Part shown: positions 16,096-24,609 of the stretch, in pieces
Position numbering within the stretch: position 1 is the first letter of the stretch
How the letters are laid out: every line of letters begins with the position of its first letter
Assembly (NCBI GenBank): GCA_023390055.1
Contig: JAEWDP010000010.1
Span: 1-38,362 of the forward strand
Length of the DNA: 38,362 nt
Direction: 5' to 3'
From: Pseudomonadota bacterium
Lineage (GTDB): Bacteria; Pseudomonadota; Alphaproteobacteria; Rhizobiales; Rhizobiaceae
Notes under the pieces: generated by a model
What the model saw: only the letters and a program-made list of their open reading frames with translations
Database searches by the model: none
Told to the model about the DNA's origin: nothing
Position numbers and translations under genes: made by a program

Positions 16096-17027
16096 AGTGT
16101 GCGCAATATACTCTGGATGCCACCATCGATATCGGTGTCTGCACGTTTCAAAGACCGGCACTGCGTGAAGTATTGACGTCACTGTTTGCCATTACTGTAC
16201 CGAATGGAATGCGCATTCGCGTGATTGTTGCCGATAACGATTCACAGCCAAGCGCAAAGCCACTTGTTGATGAGTTGCGTGTCTCGTCACCGCATGAAAT
16301 TTGCTACGTGCATTGCCCGAAGGCGAATATTTCAATCGCCCGCAATGCCTGTCTTGGCAACAATAGGGCCGCCTATCTTGCATTTATAGACGATGACGAA
16401 ATCGCCTCGACAGACTGGCTGATTGAACTCTATTCGACGTTGCGCGAGACGGGTGCCGATGCGGTCCTTGGACCTGTTCGGGCGGTCTACAATAGAAATG
16501 CTCCAGATTGGTTGCGGCAAGGCGACTTTCACTCGACGTTTCCGGTCTGGGTCCAGGGGGAAATCCGAACCGGATATACCTGCAATGTGATCTTGAACAT
16601 GCGCTCGCCACAGATCGCGCAAAGACGATTTGACCTCGCGCTTGGCCAAAGCGGCGGAGAGGATACCCAGTTCTTTACTTCCGTAACAGACAATGGCGGG
16701 CGGATTGCCTTTGCTCCGGCGGCGGTGCTGGAAGAGCCAGTGCCTGCGCATCGTGCCAGTTTCAAGTGGCTTTTCAAGCGACGCTTTCGTTTCGGTCAAA
16801 CACATGGCCGTATTGCTGCCGAGAAGCATTCTGGCGCAAGACGATGGATCGAGGCAGTGCTTGCCGCAAGCAAGGTCGGCTATTGCTGCTTTTGTTGTCT
16901 GATGATGATGCTCTCCGCTGTTAATCGAAATCGGTACGCTTTGCGGGCGGCACTTCATGCTGGCGCGGTCAGCGGTATTTTTGGAGTCCGGGAGATCCGT
17001 CAGTATGGCACGGTTGAACTATCATGA
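16092..17027 (+). CDS. exoM: Succinoglycan glucosyltransferase ExoM (GT2)
   Basis: ExoM adds the fourth sugar (glucose, beta-1,4). The 311-residue protein shows the family 2 pattern: IDIGVCTFQRPALREVL (11-27), IVADNDSQPSA (about 46-56), the metal-binding LAFIDDDEIAS (about 96-106), and GGEDTQFFTSV near 194-204, followed by a C-terminal hydrophobic segment rich in Cys and Met (about 258-275). The start ATG at 16092 overlaps the exoA stop by 4 bp; the frame is open further upstream inside exoA but that part is shadow. It overlaps exoO by 4 bp in turn. Confidence 0.93.
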   Translation: MKCAQYTLDATIDIGVCTFQRPALREVLTSLFAITVPNGMRIRVIVADNDSQPSAKPLVDELRVSSPHEICYVHCPKANISIARNACLGNNRAAYLAFIDDDEIASTDWLIELYSTLRETGADAVLGPVRAVYNRNAPDWLRQGDFHSTFPVWVQGEIRTGYTCNVILNMRSPQIAQRRFDLALGQSGGEDTQFFTSVTDNGGRIAFAPAAVLEEPVPAHRASFKWLFKRRFRFGQTHGRIAAEKHSGARRWIEAVLAASKVGYCCFCCLMMMLSAVNRNRYALRAALHAGAVSGIFGVREIRQYGTVELS

Positions 17028-18022
17028 AGATGTCGTTTGTCGTTCCTGATGTCAGTTTTGTAATTGCAGCCTATAATGCCGAGGGTACGTTGCGGTGTGC
17101 CATCGACAGTGCACTCGCCCAAGATGGCGTAGCGGTTGAAGTGGTCGTGGTGGATGACTGTTCAACGGACGGCACCGCATCTGTCGCTGCTGCTTACGAT
17201 GACGATCGCGTACGACTAATCCGACAGCTTAAGAACGGGGGTCCCGGACGCGCGCGAAATGCTGGGATCATAGCGTCGACGGGCCGATGGATTGCTGTTC
17301 TTGATTCTGATGATTTCGTAAGACCCGATCGCATTCGAAACATGGCGGAGCGGGCCCGTCTCGCCCAGGCGCATGTCGTGGTTGATAATCTGAATGTCGT
17401 CCAGATGGATGGCGCGAGGCAACAACGGATGTTCAGTGAGATCGATCTTGCTGACCGTCCTATATTGACGCTTTCGGATTATATCGCATCAAATGTCGTC
17501 TTTCAGAGTACATTCAACTTTGGCTACATGAAGCCGATCTTTGAACGCAAGTATCTTATCGAACATGATCTGTGGTTCGACGAGACGCTACGGATAGGCG
17601 AGGACTATATTCTTCTCGTCTCGGCCCTTGCCAGCGGTGCGAAATGTGTCATCGAACCGAGCGCTGGGTATATTTACAGGATTCGGGAAGATTCGATATC
17701 GCGGATTCTCAAACGGCAACATATCGATTCGATGCTGGCCGCCGACGAAATATTTCTTGCCCGTTTTCCCTTAGCTGGTGCGGCCGCGAAGGCCCAGAAG
17801 CGAAGAACACGCAGCCTTGTCGATGCAAGATCATTCATAACCCTTGTCGATGAAATCAAAAGCCAATCTTTCGGCAGGGCTTTCCTGGCTGCGATCAGCA
17901 ATCCACGTGCCGTGCGGCATTTGCGGATGCCAGTTGCGGTTCGCATGCGCCGGATCGTGGATGCTGTCCGGGGCCAAACCAATCACATAGAGCAGATCCC
18001 TTCAGAAAGGACAAAGTCATGA
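17024..18022 (+). CDS. exoO: Succinoglycan glucosyltransferase ExoO (GT2)
   Basis: ExoO adds the fifth sugar (the first beta-1,6 glucose of the side chain). The 332-residue protein has a family 2 domain: DVSFVIAAYNAEGTL (9-23), VVVDDCSTDGT (42-52), LDSDDFVRPDR (about 91-101) and LRIGEDYILLVSALASGAK near 187-205. It is closely related to ExoU, consistent with both making side-chain beta-1,6 links. It overlaps exoM upstream and exoN downstream by 4 bp each (ATGA), so translation is coupled through M-O-N. The C-terminal 70 residues are basic. Confidence 0.93.
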   Translation: MKMSFVVPDVSFVIAAYNAEGTLRCAIDSALAQDGVAVEVVVVDDCSTDGTASVAAAYDDDRVRLIRQLKNGGPGRARNAGIIASTGRWIAVLDSDDFVRPDRIRNMAERARLAQAHVVVDNLNVVQMDGARQQRMFSEIDLADRPILTLSDYIASNVVFQSTFNFGYMKPIFERKYLIEHDLWFDETLRIGEDYILLVSALASGAKCVIEPSAGYIYRIREDSISRILKRQHIDSMLAADEIFLARFPLAGAAAKAQKRRTRSLVDARSFITLVDEIKSQSFGRAFLAAISNPRAVRHLRMPVAVRMRRIVDAVRGQTNHIEQIPSERTKS

Positions 18023-18924
18023 GTTACAGCAAACCGGTTCGAAAGGCTGTTATTCCTGTTGCCGGAAACGGAACCCGCTTTCTGCCTGCAACTAAGGCAA
18101 TGCCGAAAGAAATGCTTACAATCGTGGATAGGCCCGTCGTGCAATATGCGGTTGATGAAGCGATGCAGGCGGGAATTGAACACATCATCTTTGTTACCAG
18201 TCGCAACAAGACAGCCATCGAGGACTATTTTGATAGCACGCCGGAGCTTGTTTCCACGCTGGCGCGATCTGGCAAGACTGCCCAGGTTGCGCAGTTGGAA
18301 AAGATGCTGCCGGTTGCTGGTACTGTCAGTTATACGCGTCAACAAGTGCCACTTGGTCTGGGTCATGCCGTCTGGTGTGCACGCGAGTTGGTGGGTGACG
18401 AACCCTTCGCCCTTCTTCTTCCCGACATGGTGTCCTTCGGTACGCAAGGATGCATGGCTGGTCTGATGGATCTCTATCAGGAGGCTGGTGGAAACGTGCT
18501 TGGTGTTGAGGAATGCGAACCGCATGAGACTTCGAGTTATGGAATAGTGGGTATCGGCAAAACGGTTAGTCATGGGTTTGAAGTAAGTGAAATGGTTGAA
18601 AAGCCGGATCCATCTGTCGCTCCGTCTAACTACTACCTTAATGGGCGTTATATTCTGCAGCCGGAAATCTTTGAGCTTCTTGCGTCTCAGGAACGTGGCG
18701 CGGGTAATGAGATTCAATTGACCGACAGTATGCAACGACTGGCTTTCGGCCAGCCGTTTCATGCACACCCATATGTCGGTCGCACCTTCGATTGCGGCAG
18801 CAAGCGTGGCTTCATAGAGGCAAATGTCGCCTTTGCCATGCTGCGAACAGACATGGGTGATGAACTTGCGCAGTCGATCCAGGAATTGGTCCTGGAACGT
18901 GAAGGCCGCGTCAGGGCAGCTTGA
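18019..18924 (+). CDS. exoN: UTP--glucose-1-phosphate uridylyltransferase ExoN
   Basis: ExoN makes UDP-glucose, the donor for six or more transfers in succinoglycan assembly and the substrate of ExoB. The 301-residue protein is a standard GalU-type enzyme: KAVIPVAGNGTRFLPATKAMPKE (9-31) is the nucleotide-binding signature, followed by VDEAMQAGI (about 45-53), LLLPDMV (about 133-139), and VEKPDPSVAPSNYYLNGRY (about 194-212). It overlaps exoO by 4 bp and is followed by a 66-bp gap with a hairpin before exoP. The window shows no other galU gene. A long open frame lies antisense to it but is an artefact of codon structure. Confidence 0.95.
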   Translation: MSYSKPVRKAVIPVAGNGTRFLPATKAMPKEMLTIVDRPVVQYAVDEAMQAGIEHIIFVTSRNKTAIEDYFDSTPELVSTLARSGKTAQVAQLEKMLPVAGTVSYTRQQVPLGLGHAVWCARELVGDEPFALLLPDMVSFGTQGCMAGLMDLYQEAGGNVLGVEECEPHETSSYGIVGIGKTVSHGFEVSEMVEKPDPSVAPSNYYLNGRYILQPEIFELLASQERGAGNEIQLTDSMQRLAFGQPFHAHPYVGRTFDCGSKRGFIEANVAFAMLRTDMGDELAQSIQELVLEREGRVRAA

Positions 18925-18941
18925 AAGCAAGGACTATGAAC

Positions 18942-18967
18942 GAAGGCATCGAGTTGTTGGTGCCTTC
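18942..18967 (+). promoter_or_regulatory. Hairpin in the exoN-exoP gap
   Basis: A perfect 7-bp inverted repeat, GAAGGCA / TGCCTTC, with a 12-base loop, starts 17 bases after the exoN stop and ends 23 bases before the exoP ATG. There is no T tract. It may tune the ratio of exoP to the upstream transferases. Confidence 0.5.
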
Positions 18968-18990
18968 TAGCAGAGAGTTCGCAAGGCAAG

Positions 18991-21309
18991 ATGATTATGG
19001 ACCAGGTAAATTTCCGATCGCGGCCAATCTACCATGATGACCGGCCCGAAAATGACGGTTTCATAGATCTCGATAAGCTCTGGAGTGCGTTGGTTCGCCG
19101 AATTGGAGTCATTATTGCTTGTGTTGTGACGACTGCTGTCCTCGCAGGCCTCTACTTGTTCATGGTGCAGCCGGTTTACACGGCGATGACACAGATCCTG
19201 ATCGACGAGAATCTTTCGCGATTTTCTGAGGAAGAACAAAGTATTCAGTCGGCGCAACAGATTGACAACAGTATGTCGAGCGCCGTTGAAATTCTAAAGT
19301 CGAAGGCGCTTGCGTTACGGGTTGTCGATGAAGCACAGCTCACTGAAAATGCGTTGATTATCAACCCTCCACAGTCACCCGTCGACCTTGCAAAAAGTAC
19401 GGTGCGTAGTGTGGCAGCCGCGCTCCTGCCCAGCCGTCCGCCTGCGTCCGAAGCGGCTGCGGAGGCGGGTCGCCGACAGAAGGCGGCGGCCGTCTTGCAG
19501 CAATCATTGTCCGTTGATCGCGTCGGACGAAGTTCTGTCATCGCACTGGCGGTCCGCTCGCCTGACCCGATGCTGTCGGCAAAGATCGCCAAGACCTACG
19601 CAAGTTCCTATATCGAAGAACAGCTGAATGCGAAGTTTGATGCAACGGAACGGGCGTCCGTGTGGCTCCAGGAGCGACTGACGGACCTGAATACGCGTTC
19701 CCAGCAGGCATCGATGGCGGTTGAGCAGTACAAGATAGAAAATGGCCTTGTGTCTCCGCGCGGCGAGCTTTTGTCCACGCAGCAACTCTCGGACCTTAAT
19801 AGTCAGTTAATCGTGGCGCAGGCGGATGCTGCTTCGGCATCCGCTCGTTACGAACGATACAAGTCCATCCTGGATCAGGGACCGGAAGCTGCCGTCGACA
19901 ACGCAGTCGTGTCATCGCGAGACACCGACAATTCTATTTTGCAGGATCTGCGCAAGCGATATATCGCAATCAAGGATCGAGAGCAGGGGGTCGTCGAGCA
20001 GTTCGGTGAGGAACACTCCCAGGCGAAGGCGTTGCGGACAGAAAGGCAGGAACTGGCGCAGCAGATCTATACGGAACTGCAACAACTGACGGGAAGCTTC
20101 CGCAATGAGCTTGAAGTTGCAAGCTCCCGCGAAAAATCACTTCGGGAAAGCATAGACAAGGTTGCGGGTCGAAATTCAGAGGCAAATGTCTCGATGGTCC
20201 AGCTTTCCGAACTCGAGCAGAAAGCCACGGCACTGAAAGCGCTCTATCAGTCCTACCTTGCACGCTTTGAGCAGACTTCGCAGCAACAGTCATTTCCGAT
20301 CGCGAAAGCGCGTGTCATATCCGAAGCCGGCATCCCCTCGGCCCCATCTAGTCCGCGCAAGACATTAACGATGATCATGTCGATTTTTCTCGGCCTGATC
20401 TTCGGAGGCGCGGTGGCGGCCTTGATGGAATTTCAGGAACGCTTTTTCAGGACGGGTGAAGACGTCCAGGAGAAGCTTGGATTTCGCTTCCTGGGTTATC
20501 TCCCTCGGATTGGTGGTCAGAACATCCAGGCGAATTCCGCGACAGAAGCCGTGATCGAGACGGAAGGGGTGCCAGATGGTGAGCCGATAGACTTTCGACA
20601 GATGATGCGTATTGCCGTAGAATCGCCACGGTCGAGTTTTGCGGAAACGCTGCGCAATGCGAGACTTGCGTGTGATATCATGCTGCAGGGCAGAAAGTGT
20701 CGAGTGATTGGCGTCATTTCGTGCCTTCCGGGAGAAGGAAAATCCACCGTTGCCGCCAATTTTGCAGGCCTTCTGGCCGCAAGCGGGCTTCGCACCCTTG
20801 TCATTGATGGCGACCTGCGCAATCCGGGTTTGAGCAAGATGCTTGCGACGGAGCCCGAAGCGGGCGTTGTTGAAGTGGCACTCCAGGAGACGGAATGGAC
20901 AAAAGCTGTCCGTGTTGACCGACGTTCAAAATTGGCGATCATGCCGGTTGCGGTTCGTGGCAAGAAGCTGGTTCATACAAGTGAACTTCTGGCTTCGACG
21001 GGAATGGCGCAGTTTCTCGGGCAGGTACGAGAAATGTTTGATGTCATCGTCGTCGATCTGGCTCCGCTCCTGCCGGTTATCGATGCAAAGGCATTCGAAC
21101 CGCAAATAGATGGTTTTATCTTTGTCGCAAAATGGGGCGCAACGCCCGTAAAGACGGTGCAGAACGTATTAATGTCGGAGCCGCAGATTGCTTCCAAAGT
21201 CATCGGTATCGTCTTGAATGACACGGATATGTCGCAGCTTCCCCGTTATGCCAACCCGGGCGCCCCTGAACAATTCCGAGATCAATACATGGCATATTAC
21301 CAAAGTTGA
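18991..21309 (+). CDS. exoP: Succinoglycan chain-length regulator and tyrosine autokinase ExoP
   Basis: ExoP is the Wzc-like inner-membrane protein that controls succinoglycan chain length and links polymerisation by ExoQ to export. The 772-residue protein has a Wzz domain with TM1 (about 39-59), a long periplasmic coiled-coil region (about 170-420), a proline-rich SAPSSPRK segment just before TM2 (about 443-478), and a cytoplasmic BY-kinase domain: Walker A LPGEGKST near 580-587, Walker A' VIDGDLRNPGL near 604-614, Walker B VIVVDLAPLLP near 684-694. The C-terminus has few tyrosines (one in LPRYANP and three in the last ten residues), a short cluster compared with enteric Wzc. Two ATG codons (18991, 18997) are usable; AAGG precedes the first. 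Confidence 0.95.
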   Translation: MIMDQVNFRSRPIYHDDRPENDGFIDLDKLWSALVRRIGVIIACVVTTAVLAGLYLFMVQPVYTAMTQILIDENLSRFSEEEQSIQSAQQIDNSMSSAVEILKSKALALRVVDEAQLTENALIINPPQSPVDLAKSTVRSVAAALLPSRPPASEAAAEAGRRQKAAAVLQQSLSVDRVGRSSVIALAVRSPDPMLSAKIAKTYASSYIEEQLNAKFDATERASVWLQERLTDLNTRSQQASMAVEQYKIENGLVSPRGELLSTQQLSDLNSQLIVAQADAASASARYERYKSILDQGPEAAVDNAVVSSRDTDNSILQDLRKRYIAIKDREQGVVEQFGEEHSQAKALRTERQELAQQIYTELQQLTGSFRNELEVASSREKSLRESIDKVAGRNSEANVSMVQLSELEQKATALKALYQSYLARFEQTSQQQSFPIAKARVISEAGIPSAPSSPRKTLTMIMSIFLGLIFGGAVAALMEFQERFFRTGEDVQEKLGFRFLGYLPRIGGQNIQANSATEAVIETEGVPDGEPIDFRQMMRIAVESPRSSFAETLRNARLACDIMLQGRKCRVIGVISCLPGEGKSTVAANFAGLLAASGLRTLVIDGDLRNPGLSKMLATEPEAGVVEVALQETEWTKAVRVDRRSKLAIMPVAVRGKKLVHTSELLASTGMAQFLGQVREMFDVIVVDLAPLLPVIDAKAFEPQIDGFIFVAKWGATPVKTVQNVLMSEPQIASKVIGIVLNDTDMSQLPRYANPGAPEQFRDQYMAYYQS

Positions 21310-21324
21310 ATGCGATGACCTTGT

Positions 21325-21339
21325 GGAGGCAGCGCCTCC
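21325..21339 (+). terminator. Weak hairpin after exoP
   Basis: GGAGGC-AGC-GCCTCC forms a compact 6-bp GC-rich hairpin 15 bases past the exoP stop. No T run follows, so it may only partly stop transcription before the next gene, which lies 98 bases from exoP on the same strand. Confidence 0.4.
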
Positions 21340-21407
21340 CCGGTGAAACGTCTCTTGCCATCAAGGACAGAACTGCTCAAAACATGAAGAAGCGGTAGGA
21401 GCAGTAA

Positions 21408-22112
21408 ATGGATCATAGCCAATACAAAGATTATGTTTTCGAACCGGTCGAAATGGCAACACTGCCTGTTGCAGGGAGTGAGAAGCGATTTCCGGTCCAT
21501 CGCATTTATTGCGTTGGCCGCAATTTCGCCGACCATGCCATCGAAATGGGGCATGATCCGAACAAGGAGCCGCCTTTCTTTTTCCAGAAGAATCCCGACA
21601 ATATTGTTCCAGTCGGCAAGGACTTTGTCTACCCTGGCCATACCCAAGACGTCCACCACGAGATAGAGCTTGTTGTGGCCCTCAAGTCAGGTGGTGTCGA
21701 CATTCCCGTCGATAATGCCCTCGGCTGTGTCTTCGGCTATGCAGTCGGACTAGATATGACAAGGAGGGACCTTCAAAGTGAAGCCAAGAAGCTGGGAAGA
21801 CCATGGGAAGTGGCGAAAGCATTTGATGGTTCAGCACCGTGCGGGCCGGTATATCCCATCTCAATGGTAGGTCATCCGGCTGCCGGAGCGGTCTGGCTCA
21901 AGGTCAATGATGAGATCCGTCAGAGCGGTGATCTCAACCAGATGATCTGGAAAGTTCCCGAGATGATCGCACATCTCTCCGGTCTTTTTGAGCTGAAGTG
22001 TGGTGACCTGATCTTTGCAGGGACGCCGGCCGGTGTCGGCGCTGTTGTACGGGGTGACGAGATAAAAGCCTGTATTGCCGGTGTGGATGAGATCCACTTC
22101 AGAGTGTCTTAG
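21408..22112 (+). CDS. Fumarylacetoacetate-hydrolase-family protein (fumarylpyruvate hydrolase-like)
   Basis: The 234-residue protein is a single-domain FAH-family enzyme. It has IYCVGRNFADHAIEMG near 33-48, the metal-binding HHEIELVVAL (about 83-92, acidic residues in E-x-E), GYAVGLDMTRRDLQ near 109-122, KAFDGSAPCGP near 136-146 and GTPAGVGAVVRGD near 205-217. These agree with fumarylpyruvate hydrolases of gentisate degradation and with the FAHD1/oxaloacetate decarboxylase group; the sequence alone does not choose the substrate. No gentisate dioxygenase or maleylpyruvate isomerase is nearby, so a general oxaloacetate or acylpyruvate role is as likely. GGAG lies 8 bases before the ATG. It is convergent with ubiV. 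Confidence 0.82.
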   Translation: MDHSQYKDYVFEPVEMATLPVAGSEKRFPVHRIYCVGRNFADHAIEMGHDPNKEPPFFFQKNPDNIVPVGKDFVYPGHTQDVHHEIELVVALKSGGVDIPVDNALGCVFGYAVGLDMTRRDLQSEAKKLGRPWEVAKAFDGSAPCGPVYPISMVGHPAAGAVWLKVNDEIRQSGDLNQMIWKVPEMIAHLSGLFELKCGDLIFAGTPAGVGAVVRGDEIKACIAGVDEIHFRVS

Positions 22113-22135
22113 CACAACCTTTCTCACTCTGAAGT
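22096..22135. terminator. Inverted repeat across the FAH-gene stop, convergent with ubiV
   Basis: A perfect 11-bp inverted repeat, ACTTCAGAGTG / CACTCTGAAGT, with an 18-base loop spans the stop codon and lies between two convergent genes. It can fold in either transcript and is a candidate two-way terminator, although neither side has a T run. Confidence 0.55.
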
Positions 22136-22166
22136 AATCAACCGGCCTTAGCTATAAATGATGCCG

Positions 22167-23102
22167 CTATAATGAAGACTGTGCGGCGGTATTGCGAGCG
22201 CGCGCAACCCATGCTGCGCCCTCGCGCTCATGCAGAAAACCATTCGACAACGGGACACCGGGATAGATTTTCTCGACGCGGGCAGTGACTTCATCAGCGT
22301 CTATCCTTCCGTGGATTAGATCATTGAACGCGGATGCAATCGCAACCATGTCACAATCCTGGGGTGAAAGCCGAAATCGCGAAACGCCGGCCTCCCTGAG
22401 CAATGGAATTTCTGCGGCGATCATCTGGCAGGTGTGGGAGACGGTCTGAACGCCGTTGAGTACGAGGAACGACTGGCGGTCCAGAGTGCGGACTGGCAAT
22501 CCATCGGGTTCTTCGCCGCACACAAAGTGGCAATTATCCTTGATATACCCCTTGGATCTCGCATGTGCGCAGCGCGCTGAGATGGCAAGAGGCATCCGCC
22601 CGAAGGCGAAGATTTCATAATCGATCTCGGGAGCTCCTGTTGCGATAGCTGAGATCGATACCATCGGTAATTCCGGTGGTAGACAGATGGTTTCTGCTCC
22701 CCGGGAGGCCAGAAGACGAGCAGTTGCTGCATTGTAGACGTTAATGAGCGGGCCGATACAGTGAGGTTTTCCGTTCAAGAGGTTTAGTGCTGAGAGATCG
22801 CTCGCCTCGACGAGGTGGTCTGCGGTTTGGATCCGTTTGCGAACATGCTGACTTTCTCGCTCCAGTGTCACCATTGCAAGTGTCGAGTAAACCACTTCCT
22901 TGCCAGCTGCTGCAAGGCGCTCAACGACGCTGCCGATATATGGTTCCGTGAAGTGAAACCGCTTTGAGCAAACCGTCTCACCGATGACGACACGATCGAC
23001 TTCCGCCTCATCAGCGACGCGGAAATAGAAGTCACGCCATTTAGTTTCATCCCAAAGATAGAGGACCGGCCCAAGGGTCAGGGAGGACATTTTCTGTGCC
23101 AT
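22167..23102 (-). CDS. ubiV: O2-independent ubiquinone hydroxylation protein UbiV (U32 family)
   Basis: UbiV forms a heterodimer with UbiU that hydroxylates the ubiquinone ring without oxygen, probably with a [4Fe-4S] centre and prephenate as oxygen donor. The 311-residue protein is a U32 peptidase-family member lacking protease features. The four cluster ligands are visible: C45, C178, C191 and C195, the last three with the same spacing (13 and 4) as in the Escherichia coli protein. It follows ubiU after 3 bases, and GGAG lies 8 bases before its ATG. It is the last gene of the minus-strand unit. Confidence 0.92.
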   Translation of the reverse strand: MAQKMSSLTLGPVLYLWDETKWRDFYFRVADEAEVDRVVIGETVCSKRFHFTEPYIGSVVERLAAAGKEVVYSTLAMVTLERESQHVRKRIQTADHLVEASDLSALNLLNGKPHCIGPLINVYNAATARLLASRGAETICLPPELPMVSISAIATGAPEIDYEIFAFGRMPLAISARCAHARSKGYIKDNCHFVCGEEPDGLPVRTLDRQSFLVLNGVQTVSHTCQMIAAEIPLLREAGVSRFRLSPQDCDMVAIASAFNDLIHGRIDADEVTARVEKIYPGVPLSNGFLHEREGAAWVARARNTAAQSSL

Positions 23103-23105
23103 CTA

Positions 23106-24083
23106 TTATCTCCATCGCTTTTCGTAGGCGCCGGACGTCGTCTTTTGACCTTCGCTGAGACGCCGTAACCTGCCGAGAAGTGCCTGCCGCTGTGAGCCCT
23201 GAGCCGTGAGGGATTGTCGCAAAGTCGAGACTACCTCTGCAACGTAGGCTTTACCCCGTTGGCGGCCTTCGATCTTGAGTGCGCTGACACCTGCGTCGCG
23301 GAGGGCGTCGATATGATCCATGACATCCAGCGAAACCGGATCTTCAAACGCATATCCGTCATTGTCTCCGACTTCAAAGCGACCCTTGCAAAGGGTTGGA
23401 TAACCAGCGGCTTCGCCGGGCGGAAAACGATTGATCGTATAATCACCAAGTTCGGACACCAGTTCACCCTCGTCCTGGCGATAGCGCACATGGGTTGCCG
23501 GTGAGCAGACGCCGTTCATATTCGGTGACTTGCCGGTTGCATAGGATGACAAGGAGCATCTGCCCTCTGCCATCACACATAGGCCGCCAAAGACGAAGAC
23601 TTCAATCTCGCAGCCGATCCTGGGGGCGAGACGCGCGATATCGGCAATGGTAAGCGTCCGTGGCAGGACAACACGTTTTGTGCCGAATGCCGTCACGAGG
23701 AAATTAATGGCGTCGACGTTTGATGCCGAGGCTTGTACAGACGCGTGTAATCGTTGTTCGGGATAATTCTCCGCTACATGCGCCATGAGTCCGAAGTCGG
23801 CCACGATCAGGGCGTCAGCGCCGAGATCGACAGCGTCGGCTACTCTTTGATACCAGATCTGTTCTTGGCCTGCGCGCATGAAAGTGTTGAGGGCGACAAA
23901 AGTCTGCACCCCTTTTTGTCGTGCAAGAGCGATCGATTTTTTCAGTTCGTCACGGGTGAAATTCAGGCCCGGAAAATTACGTGCATTGGTCTCGTCATTG
24001 AAGCCACAGTATACGGCATCCGCACCAGCATCCACGGCCTCGCGGAAGGCTGCCGGCGTGCCGGCGGGACAAATTAGCTCCAT
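23106..24083 (-). CDS. ubiU: O2-independent ubiquinone hydroxylation protein UbiU (U32 family)
   Basis: UbiU is the partner of UbiV in oxygen-independent ring hydroxylation. The 325-residue protein begins MELICPAGTPAAFREAVDAG, the usual U32 opening, and has the cysteine ligands C169, C176, C193 and C232 at the same numbers as in the Escherichia coli UbiU (CVMAEGRC, GVC, LCKGR). RLHASVQASASN (111-122) is the conserved barrel-strand motif. The ATG at 24083 is preceded by AGGAG and overlaps the ubiT stop by 10 bp, so translation is coupled. Confidence 0.94.
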   Translation of the reverse strand: MELICPAGTPAAFREAVDAGADAVYCGFNDETNARNFPGLNFTRDELKKSIALARQKGVQTFVALNTFMRAGQEQIWYQRVADAVDLGADALIVADFGLMAHVAENYPEQRLHASVQASASNVDAINFLVTAFGTKRVVLPRTLTIADIARLAPRIGCEIEVFVFGGLCVMAEGRCSLSSYATGKSPNMNGVCSPATHVRYRQDEGELVSELGDYTINRFPPGEAAGYPTLCKGRFEVGDNDGYAFEDPVSLDVMDHIDALRDAGVSALKIEGRQRGKAYVAEVVSTLRQSLTAQGSQRQALLGRLRRLSEGQKTTSGAYEKRWR

Positions 24084-24580
24084 TGATGCTGCTCCTGGCT
24101 TAGGGCCCGTGATCTGATTTCAGTGGCCGCACGGGTAATCAAGGTTCGGAAGGGACCAGCGAGCTTTCCTATTTCGGTGGGCAAATCAATGAGGCTGTCA
24201 TCCAAGGCGTTACGGAGAGCCAGCATGGCCTCCATATCTCCGGTTACAGTGATCTCGCGTGCAAAGAACAGTGCGTCAGCATCACAACGCCCTTCCAGCA
24301 GGGCGAGGAGATGAACGATGGTCGCTTCGATGCTGCAGTCTGCGGGAGAACCCTCAGCTTTGCGCATTACAGCAAGGGAGGGACCGGATGGGGTGACGAT
24401 AAAGTCAATGGGAAGATCGCTCGGGCGAAAAGCAAATCGTTTCACTCGGTGGGAGCCCAATCTCAAGAACAGGTCCGGATGTTCGGCAAGTACCTTGCGG
24501 AAGACGGCCTGCGTCATCCTTTCGATGATGTTGATCGGTACGATATGAAACGATGCCGACATGATGCGTGGGATATTCAT
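24074..24580 (-). CDS. ubiT: Anaerobic ubiquinone factor UbiT (SCP2 domain)
   Basis: UbiT is a lipid-binding SCP2-domain protein needed for ubiquinone synthesis without oxygen; it is thought to hold prenylated intermediates for UbiUV. From 24580 the protein is 168 residues: HPDLFLRLGSHRVKRFAFRPSDLPIDFIVTP forms the SCP2 strand pattern (about 32-62), followed by IEATIVHLLALLEGRCDADALFFAREITVTGDMEAML (about 80-116), the typical FFAREI-TGD signature. The start is uncertain: neither ATG 24580 nor ATG 24562 has a good ribosome site, and the frame is open 80 codons upstream. It leads into ubiU with a 10-bp overlap. Confidence 0.9.
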   Translation of the reverse strand: MNIPRIMSASFHIVPINIIERMTQAVFRKVLAEHPDLFLRLGSHRVKRFAFRPSDLPIDFIVTPSGPSLAVMRKAEGSPADCSIEATIVHLLALLEGRCDADALFFAREITVTGDMEAMLALRNALDDSLIDLPTEIGKLAGPFRTLITRAATEIRSRALSQEQHQWS

Positions 24581-24609
24581 AGAATATTCGGCATGGACCC
24601 TCCAGCCTC

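Noticed and set aside
17983..18930. A 315-codon open frame antisense to exoN
   Set aside because: It mirrors the codon structure of exoN almost end to end, has no ribosome site and an unlikely residue mix. It is a shadow of exoN.
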